From: Phycisphaerales bacterium UBA6054
GTDB lineage: Bacteria; Planctomycetota; Phycisphaerae; Phycisphaerales; UBA1924
DNA length: 20,710 bases
NCBI GenBank assembly: GCA_002429045.1
Contig: DIYM01000165.1
Location: 228 to 20,937, forward strand
Direction of reading: 5' to 3'
Below the pieces are notes generated by a model that saw only the letters and a list, made by a program, of their open reading frames with translations, did no database searches and was not told the origin of the DNA. Numbering within the stretch: the stretch's first letter is position 1; every line of letters begins with the position of its first letter. Below are positions 1 to 5,064 of the stretch, one piece after another. Both the position numbers and the translations under genes were made by a program.

Positions 1-281
1 CGCTTGCCCTCGTTGGCGGTGACCATGATGACGATCGGGGCGTCTTCGTAGCCCTTGATCTTCTCAAGGGCCAGGAAACCCGATCGCTTGGGGAGCATCA
101 TGTCGAGTACGACGAGGTCGGGCGGGTCCTCGTTGCAGAGCCGGACGGCCTCGTCGCCGTCGGACGCGGTGAGGGTCAGTGCGCCTTCCGAGAGGAACGC
201 GGCTTCGATCGATTCGAGGATGTCGCGGTCGTCGTCGACGATGAGCACGCGGACGTCCTCGAGCCGGGCCTGGGTGGTCAT
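1..281 (-). CDS. Response regulator receiver domain protein, 3' end cut by window edge
   Basis: Phosphoacceptor (REC) domain of a two-component response regulator, which receives a phosphoryl group from a histidine kinase. The first 93 residues are visible. After the start come beta-1 VRVLIVDDD with the acidic pair D16/D17, then PDLVVLDMMLP with the phosphoacceptor Asp at D60, and the conserved Thr at T88 in IVIMVTA. The conserved Lys and any output domain lie beyond the left edge, so a stand-alone CheY-like protein cannot be told from a DNA-binding regulator. The ATG at 281 is preceded by an AGGAG ribosome site about six bases upstream. The gene starts 32 bases after the stop of the acyltransferase gene, so the two are probably co-transcribed. 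The family is certain; the output function is unknown. Confidence 0.93.
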   Translation of the reverse strand, partial: MTTQARLEDVRVLIVDDDRDILESIEAAFLSEGALTLTASDGDEAVRLCNEDPPDLVVLDMMLPKRSGFLALEKIKGYEDAPIVIMVTANEGK

Positions 282-313
282 GCGTGTCTCCTGTGGTGCT
301 GTGGGTCACCGGG

Positions 314-1414
314 TTAGGTGAGTTGTGTCTTGCCCGTCGAGCGGAGGTGCGCTCGGTCGCGGTCGGACTGCTCGACCAGGCCTTCGAGTTCTTCCTCGGT
401 CATCCAGGGCAGCTGGCGGAGTTTGTCCTTGAGCCGGTCTGGGAACGGGTTATCGAGGCGTTCGTGCTTGGGGCGGCTCTTCCAGATTCGGTGCATCCAG
501 AGGTACTGTTCCGGTGCCGTCCGGACCATCTTCTCGATCGCTCGACGGTAGCGGGCGGTGATGTAGAACGTGGGATCGGGCTGAGACTCCCAGTCTTCGG
601 GCCCGAAGCAGTCGGCCAGGTCGATGCAGTACCGCACGCCCGCGGGGTGATCGGGCGACGGCGGCAACCGGCGGGCCTGGCCGACCAGGATCGGCGCTTT
701 GAACCGGTTCGCCATCACCGCGATCGACTTGTAGGTGGACGCGAGCCGGTTGAAGTACGGCACGTGCAGCCCCTTGTCGCCCGCGTTCTGGTCCGCGACA
801 AAGCCGACCGAGCCGCCCTTGGACAGCAGACCGGGGAGCGCGTAGGACGCGCCGAACTTGTCGAGCAGCATGAGCCCGCGACGCGACCTTGTCTCGCGCA
901 CCCACCTGTCGGCCGGGGGCAGGTCCAGCGGGCGGTAGAGCACATGCATCTTGTACCCGAGCATCGCGAGGGTGTAGCCGAGGATCTCCCAGTTCCCGCA
1001 GTGCCCGGTGAGCAGCATCAGCGGGCGGTCCGACATCAGCGGGCGCATGGCCTCGGTGATGGAGCCCAGTTCGACCACCTCGGGCCAGGTGTCGTCGGTG
1101 ATGATCCGCGGGGCGATGGTCAGTTCGGCGGCGAGCATGGCGAGGTGCTCGTACGACTGGATGACGAGCTCTTCGCGTTCGTCCGTGGGGATCTCCGGGA
1201 GCGCGGTGGCGATGCGATCGACCGCGCCGCGGACGCGTTTGCGGTTGATCGGGAGCCCGCCGTAGACACGCCCGATGACCCGCGCCGTGTGCACAGCCGC
1301 GGGCGGGCTGAGCAGGTGGGGGAGGGCCAGGCCGGCGCGGAGGAGCGCGTAGATCCCTTGGTGCGTCAGACGCTGGCGGATGGACTGTTCGGACTGGGCC
1401 CGTGCGGGGTGCAT
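314..1414 (-). CDS. Lysophospholipid / lipid A-type acyltransferase (LpxL/HtrB-like family)
   Basis: A 366-residue member of the bacterial lipid A biosynthesis acyltransferase family, which transfers acyl chains to lipid A precursors or related lysolipids at the inner membrane. The HxxxxE-type catalytic motif is visible as TGHCGNWE near residue 137, with Cys where Phe is usual. It is followed by the block LYRPLD, a later GSVGFVADQNAG (the usual 'ADQ' block) and a C-terminal stretch EQYLWMHRIWKSRP matching the family's 'WxHRRWK' end. A weakly hydrophobic N-terminus (residues 20-50) may associate with the membrane. The ATG at 1414 has no clear Shine-Dalgarno site. The gene lies 52 bases after the coiled-coil protein gene and 32 bases before the response regulator, all on one strand. 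The acyl acceptor cannot be read from sequence, so I do not assign lpxL itself. Confidence 0.88.
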   Translation of the reverse strand: MHPARAQSEQSIRQRLTHQGIYALLRAGLALPHLLSPPAAVHTARVIGRVYGGLPINRKRVRGAVDRIATALPEIPTDEREELVIQSYEHLAMLAAELTIAPRIITDDTWPEVVELGSITEAMRPLMSDRPLMLLTGHCGNWEILGYTLAMLGYKMHVLYRPLDLPPADRWVRETRSRRGLMLLDKFGASYALPGLLSKGGSVGFVADQNAGDKGLHVPYFNRLASTYKSIAVMANRFKAPILVGQARRLPPSPDHPAGVRYCIDLADCFGPEDWESQPDPTFYITARYRRAIEKMVRTAPEQYLWMHRIWKSRPKHERLDNPFPDRLKDKLRQLPWMTEEELEGLVEQSDRDRAHLRSTGKTQLT

Positions 1415-1466
1415 GCGGAGTGCGTGTGTGGCGGGCGCGGGCGTGCGATGTCGCCCGCGGACCGGG

Positions 1467-2843
1467 TCAGTCCGGGAAGTCCCCGATCAGCGTCTGCAGG
1501 CGGTTCGCGTTGAGCAGCGGGACGGAGGTCGTCTCGGCGCTCAGGCGCAGGTCGTTGTAGCGATCGACCTCGCGGATCAGGCGGTTGTACTCGTTGAGCA
1601 CGGCGATGGGGGCGTCCGGGCCGGGGCGGACCGGGAGGACCGGCTGTGCGCCCAGCACGAGGAAGTCCAGGTCGCCCGTGAGTTCGTCGACCACGGTGCC
1701 GCCCCAGCGTTCGATCAACGCGGCGAGCTCGTCGGTCTCGTAACGGGTCGCGAGCCCGTCGTTGTTGGTGTCGAAGAGTCCCTCGACCACGAACTTGTAG
1801 GTCTTGTTGGGGTCGTAGACGGCGTTGGCGATGACATCGCCGCGGAGGATCGGGTTGCCGTCGGAGGATTCGACGATCCGCGCCCGGCTGAAGCCGTCCT
1901 CGACGCGGACGACCTCGATCACGCCTTTGCCTTCCGGGTACTCACCGGTGAGTTCGTCGACCCGGATATCGGTGGGGCTGGAGTAGATGGCGAAGGTCAT
2001 GCCGAGGACGACCTTGTCCTGGCGGCCGATCGAGAGGATGACCTCGTTGACCGCGCGATCGACCTGATCGACGCGCCCGTCGACGAGGGCCTCCTGAGCG
2101 AACGGGAGGACGCGGTCGGCGGAGTTTTCTCCTCGGGCGCGGGCGAGCTGGTCGCGGAGGACGGTCAGCTCGTTCTGCACGAACTCAACGGTGCCGTTGA
2201 GCTCGTCGATTTCTGCTTCGTACTCGGCGCTGGAGTCTTCCATCTGGCGGGCGAGCTTGTCGGCGAGGTCTTTGTAGCCGTCGCGTGCTTGCACGAGTTG
2301 GGCCATCGCGCCGTCGACGTCCTCTTGGAGCATCTCGCCGCGGCTCCCGAACGCGGCCTCGATGTTTGCGACACGCTCGGCCTCGTTCTCGGCGGCGATC
2401 TGGGCGGTGCGGCGCCCTTCCTCGGCGACCTCGGCCCGCTCGATCAGTCGGGCGATCTCCGCATTCTTGGCGTCGATCAGATCGAAGAGGGGCTGGCTCT
2501 CGGCGCCCTCGATGGCGCCGAGCCGCTCGTTGAACACGGCCTGGGTCATGGACTGGTCGCCCGAGGTGGCGCTGAGCAGTTCGGCGCGGGTCAGCATGAG
2601 GTGCTCGACGACCGAGCGGCGCTCGCCGCGGGCTTCGTCGAGGACGGCCCGGACGGTGGCGTGCTCGCGCTGGGCGTCGGAGATGAACTCCGCGTACTCG
2701 TCCTGGGCGGTCTGGAGGTCGCCCTTGGCGCGCTGCGCCTGGCCGTAGAAGACGAGTGTGGTCACGAACAGCCCGACGGACAGCAGCCCGAGGATGGTGA
2801 TCGTGACGGCGACGCCGATGCTTGCTCCGGTGCGGGCTGCCAT
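1467..2843 (-). CDS. Membrane-anchored coiled-coil protein with BRCT-like C-terminal region
   Basis: A 458-residue protein without a function I can name. Residues about 8-30 form one hydrophobic helix (GVAVTITILGLLSVGLFVTT), a membrane anchor. Residues about 35-245 are rich in Glu, Ala, Arg and Gln with heptad character and look like a long coiled coil. Residues about 250-340 are beta-rich (VVLGMTFAIYS, GVIEVVRVEDGFSRARIV, GDVIAN), resembling the small beta domains in FlgT-like C-termini. Residues about 346-400 resemble a BRCT repeat: YKFVVEGLFD, then an ELAALIERWGGTVVDEL helix with the characteristic GG, then DFLVLGAQP. A weak GAG lies about 5-8 bases upstream of the ATG at 2843. It is the first gene of the apparent operon with the acyltransferase and response regulator. 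The domain order is seen; the BRCT assignment is inference by eye. Confidence 0.85.
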   Translation of the reverse strand: MAARTGASIGVAVTITILGLLSVGLFVTTLVFYGQAQRAKGDLQTAQDEYAEFISDAQREHATVRAVLDEARGERRSVVEHLMLTRAELLSATSGDQSMTQAVFNERLGAIEGAESQPLFDLIDAKNAEIARLIERAEVAEEGRRTAQIAAENEAERVANIEAAFGSRGEMLQEDVDGAMAQLVQARDGYKDLADKLARQMEDSSAEYEAEIDELNGTVEFVQNELTVLRDQLARARGENSADRVLPFAQEALVDGRVDQVDRAVNEVILSIGRQDKVVLGMTFAIYSSPTDIRVDELTGEYPEGKGVIEVVRVEDGFSRARIVESSDGNPILRGDVIANAVYDPNKTYKFVVEGLFDTNNDGLATRYETDELAALIERWGGTVVDELTGDLDFLVLGAQPVLPVRPGPDAPIAVLNEYNRLIREVDRYNDLRLSAETTSVPLLNANRLQTLIGDFPD

Positions 2844-3274
2844 AGGTTCTCACGCTCCGAGTCGAAAGGTGGTTGCGGTGGTGTCGGCAGGTTGCCGATC
2901 GGGCGAGGCGGCCCTTGGGCCCATCGCCCGCGGACCAGAGTATTCGTGCCGCACACCGATCGGTTCTGCCCTGATCCGGTGTCGGACCCGGCTCGGTGGC
3001 AGGCGTCTGGCGATGGGCGGCGATCGGCGTGCCCCAAGAAAAGGTACACCCCGGTCGCCCGGACCTCCGTGCCCGGTGCCTCCCACGGTGCTCTGCCGCG
3101 GGATGGCAAGTGTCTGGGCCCGAGCGGGCCGCGTCAAGCCCCGGGGTGGGATCCGGGGCGTCGCGGGGATGGAATTCGGACATCCCGGGAATGAAATCGG
3201 TCGCGGGCTGGTTGGGGCGTCGACCGTGGCGCGGTGCCACCGGGCGAGATCGATCGAAGGGTGAAGGGAGCGTC
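2844..3274. other. Intergenic region, no convincing gene
   Basis: This 431-base gap separates two divergently transcribed genes and must hold both promoters. Open frames cross it on both strands, but they have no recognisable protein pattern. It contains an 8-base palindrome TCCCGGGA in the 3183-3193 region and, just before position 3275, the AAGGGAG ribosome site of the spondin-dockerin gene. I saw no -10/-35 pair good enough to call and no RNA gene. Confidence 0.6.
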
Positions 3275-4129
3275 ATGGGTTGCACGGGATTGGTCCGCAC
3301 CGGGTTCGGGCTGCTGGGTGGTATCGCTTTGTTTGGGTCGTCGGCGGGCGCGCAGTGCTTCGACAGCCAGTCTCCGGTCGCGACCTACGACGTCGTGTTC
3401 ATCGCCGAGTGGAGCGCGGGGACGCACCCGACGGCGTTCCCGGGCGATCCGCACTTCTCGCCGCTGATCGGCGCGACGCACTCGGACGCGGTCTCGTTCT
3501 GGGAGCCGGGCGGGCTGGCGTCGCCCGGGATCGAGCGGATGGCCGAGACGGGCGGGACCGGCCCGCTTCGGAACGAGGTGGGCGCTGCGATCGGGCAGGG
3601 GACGGCCGCTTCGGTGGTCTCAGGCGGGGGCGTCCCGTTGTCGCCCGGGCAGGCGGGCGCGTCGCTGGACGTCGCCGCCGATTTCCCGCTGGTCACGCTC
3701 GTGACGATGATCGCGCCGAGCCCGGACTGGTTCGTGGGCGTGCACGGGCTGGCGCTGCGGGATGACAGCGGGTGGATCCCGGTCGTGGAGGCCGATCTTT
3801 GGGCGTACGACGCGGGCACGGACAGCGGGACGAACTACACCTCACCCAACCAGGACACCAGCCCGCAGGAGCCGATCCGCAACATCACCGGTGAGTCCCC
3901 GTTCGCCGGTCACGGTCGGATCGGGCGGCTCGTGTTCACCCAGCGTGCGTCGGGCCAGTACCCCGACATCGCCGAGCCGTGCGGCGTCCTGAACTTCTTC
4001 GACGTGGCCGCGTACATCGGCGCGTTCACGAACGGCGACGCATCGGCGGATGTCGCCGAGCCGTTCGGTCAACTCAACTTCTTCGACGTGGCCGCTTTCA
4101 TCAGCGCGTTCTCGAACGCGGGCCCGTAG
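3275..4129 (+). CDS. Secreted spondin-domain protein with C-terminal GC-type dockerin
   Basis: A 284-residue exported protein. Residues 1-26 form a signal peptide (LVRTGFGLLGGIALFGSS) with a likely cleavage after AGA. Residues about 34-215 match the Spondin_N pattern known from F-spondin and its bacterial relatives: YDVVFIAEWSAGTHP, then HFSPLIGATHS, VTMIAPSPDWFVGVHGLAL, and LWAYDAGTDSGTNY followed by PQEPI. The last 54 residues hold two 28-residue dockerin-like repeats starting at D231 and D259 (LNFFDVAAYIGAF and LNFFDVAAFISAF), the class NCBI calls GC-type dockerin. The end is NAGP rather than the usual GCP. The ATG at 3275 follows AAGGGAG at four bases; the frame stays open upstream to about 2996, but that stretch has no signal peptide and is rejected. 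The gene is followed after 34 bases by a second dockerin gene. Role inferred: extracellular adhesion or attachment. Confidence 0.9.
   Translation: MGCTGLVRTGFGLLGGIALFGSSAGAQCFDSQSPVATYDVVFIAEWSAGTHPTAFPGDPHFSPLIGATHSDAVSFWEPGGLASPGIERMAETGGTGPLRNEVGAAIGQGTAASVVSGGGVPLSPGQAGASLDVAADFPLVTLVTMIAPSPDWFVGVHGLALRDDSGWIPVVEADLWAYDAGTDSGTNYTSPNQDTSPQEPIRNITGESPFAGHGRIGRLVFTQRASGQYPDIAEPCGVLNFFDVAAYIGAFTNGDASADVAEPFGQLNFFDVAAFISAFSNAGP
3965..4126 (+). repeat. Two tandem GC-type dockerin repeats in the spondin protein
   Basis: Two units start at codons for D231 (3965) and D259 (4049), 28 residues apart. Both carry the D-x-A-E-P-x-G-x-L-N-F-F-D pattern followed by an amphipathic helix. The second unit is close at DNA level to the repeat in the next gene near 4794. 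Encoded within the spondin-domain gene. Confidence 0.85.
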
Positions 4130-4140
4130 ACCAGCTAGGC

Positions 4141-4154
4141 TCCTCTCCGGAGGA
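4141..4154 (+). promoter_or_regulatory. Small hairpin overlapping the ribosome site of the second dockerin gene
   Basis: TCCTC at 4141-4145 can pair with GAGGA at 4150-4154 around the loop TCCG, giving a five-base-pair stem that covers the GGAGGA Shine-Dalgarno site of the gene starting at 4164. It could reduce ribosome access. The pairing is seen; a regulatory role is conjecture. Confidence 0.3.
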
Positions 4155-4163
4155 ACCGCCCAG

Positions 4164-4958
4164 ATGAACCCGAAGCTCTTGTTCGTGTCGATCGTTGCCG
4201 TGCTCGGTTGTCTGGATCGGCCGTCCCGTGCCTCGGACGCGTTGGTCGAGTACGCGCTGGATGACGGGGCCGGCAACTTCACGATCGGTCCGAGCCAGTT
4301 CGACGCGAACATGACCTGGCTGAACACGTTCGAGGCCCAGCCCGGGTTCGAGACGATCTTCGAGGTCTTCGTCTCGTTCGGGGACATCTCGGACAACGAC
4401 GGGAACACGGGGCCCGACGGGGTGACCGTCGCGGTGCTCGAGGATCCCAACGACGACGGCGACCCGGCCGACGCGGTTCTCGTCTCGACGGGTGCCGGGG
4501 TGTGGACGGACGAGGGGCCCAACACGTTCCTGTCGTTCCGCCTCGACTCGCCCGCGACGGTTGAGGGCACGTTCTTTGTCGCGGTGATGATGGACGTGAT
4601 ACAGCGTGCGAACCCGGCCCGGATGGACCCGCAAGGCGAGGGCGCCGGTTCGTTGAGTTGGTTGTTTTACAACCCGGAGCCGAACCTTGACGATCTGGGC
4701 TCGTCGCCGTTCATCCTGCGGATGAGCGATTCACCGTTCATCGGCGCATGGATGATCCGCGCCGAGGGCGGCTGCGCGAGCGCGTGCGCCGCGGACTTGG
4801 CAGAGCCGTTCGGGCAACTGAACTTCTTCGATGTCGCCGCGTTCATCGGGCTGTACAACGCGCGGGACCCGGCGGCTGATCTCGGCGCGCCGTTCGGGGT
4901 GTGGAACTTCTTCGATGTGGTCGGGTTCCTGGACGCGTTCAACGCGGGCTGCCCTTAG
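4164..4958 (+). CDS. Secreted protein with C-terminal GC-type dockerin
   Basis: A 264-residue exported protein whose main domain I do not recognise. The N-terminus (LLFVSIVAVLGC) is a signal peptide. It could be cut after the SRA that precedes SDA, or treated as a lipoprotein at the Cys of VLGC. Residues about 25-200 look like a beta-sandwich: acidic, with VAVLEDPNDDGDPADAVL and a closing GAWMIRAEGGC. The last 60 residues carry two GC-type dockerin repeats starting at D211 and D239 (LNFFDVAAFIGLY and WNFFDVVGFLDAF) and end in GCP, the terminus typical of the class. The start ATG at 4164 follows GGAGGA at nine bases. It lies 34 bases after the spondin-dockerin gene and is very likely on the same transcript. 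Role inferred: cell-surface or matrix component held by its dockerin tail. Confidence 0.88.
   Translation: MNPKLLFVSIVAVLGCLDRPSRASDALVEYALDDGAGNFTIGPSQFDANMTWLNTFEAQPGFETIFEVFVSFGDISDNDGNTGPDGVTVAVLEDPNDDGDPADAVLVSTGAGVWTDEGPNTFLSFRLDSPATVEGTFFVAVMMDVIQRANPARMDPQGEGAGSLSWLFYNPEPNLDDLGSSPFILRMSDSPFIGAWMIRAEGGCASACAADLAEPFGQLNFFDVAAFIGLYNARDPAADLGAPFGVWNFFDVVGFLDAFNAGCP
4794..4955 (+). repeat. Two tandem GC-type dockerin repeats, second secreted protein
   Basis: Units start at D211 (4794) and D239 (4878), again 28 residues apart. The first keeps A-E-P-F-G-Q-L-N-F-F-D exactly as in the second repeat of the preceding gene; the second has G-A-P-F-G-V-W-N-F-F-D. The tail ends Gly-Cys-Pro. Confidence 0.85.
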
Positions 4959-4994
4959 TAGCGGTACAGCCTCGTAGCGGTACAAACAGTACCG
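4958..4994. repeat. Short direct repeat plus inverted copy after the dockerin gene
   Basis: GTAGCGGTACA occurs at 4958-4968 and again at 4974-4984. The second copy contains CGGTAC (4978-4983), which can pair with GTACCG at 4989-4994 around a five-base loop. The element sits directly after the stop of the dockerin gene, between convergent genes. No U-run follows on the plus strand, so it is not a standard terminator for that gene. Confidence 0.5.
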
Positions 4995-5032
4995 GCACAA
5001 AGAACACCGCCCGGCGAGCGTTGGCCGGGCGG
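4994..5032 (-). terminator. Candidate intrinsic terminator of the metalloprotease gene
   Basis: A perfect nine-base-pair stem is formed by CCGCCCGGC at 5007-5015 and GCCGGGCGG at 5024-5032, with an eight-base loop. Read on the minus strand it is followed by TGTTCTTTGT, a moderately T-rich tail. It begins 33 bases beyond the stop of the metalloprotease gene. On the plus strand no T-run follows, so termination of the dockerin transcript here would have to rely on the stem alone. Confidence 0.6.
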
Positions 5033-5064
5033 CGCGAGGAGTGAGCCGGGTCGGGCTGTCGGCT

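Noticed and set aside
284..3194. Long plus-strand open frames opposite the acyltransferase and coiled-coil genes
   Set aside because: They mirror recognised minus-strand proteins, have repetitive Gly/Arg/Val composition and show no domain; high G+C keeps antisense frames open.
2996..3274. Upstream extension of the spondin-dockerin gene
   Set aside because: The signal peptide and AAGGGAG site fix the start at 3275; the extension reads as noise.
2185..3300. A 371-residue minus-strand frame covering the 2844-3274 gap
   Set aside because: It overlaps the coiled-coil gene in another frame, is Arg/Pro-rich without pattern and lacks a ribosome site.
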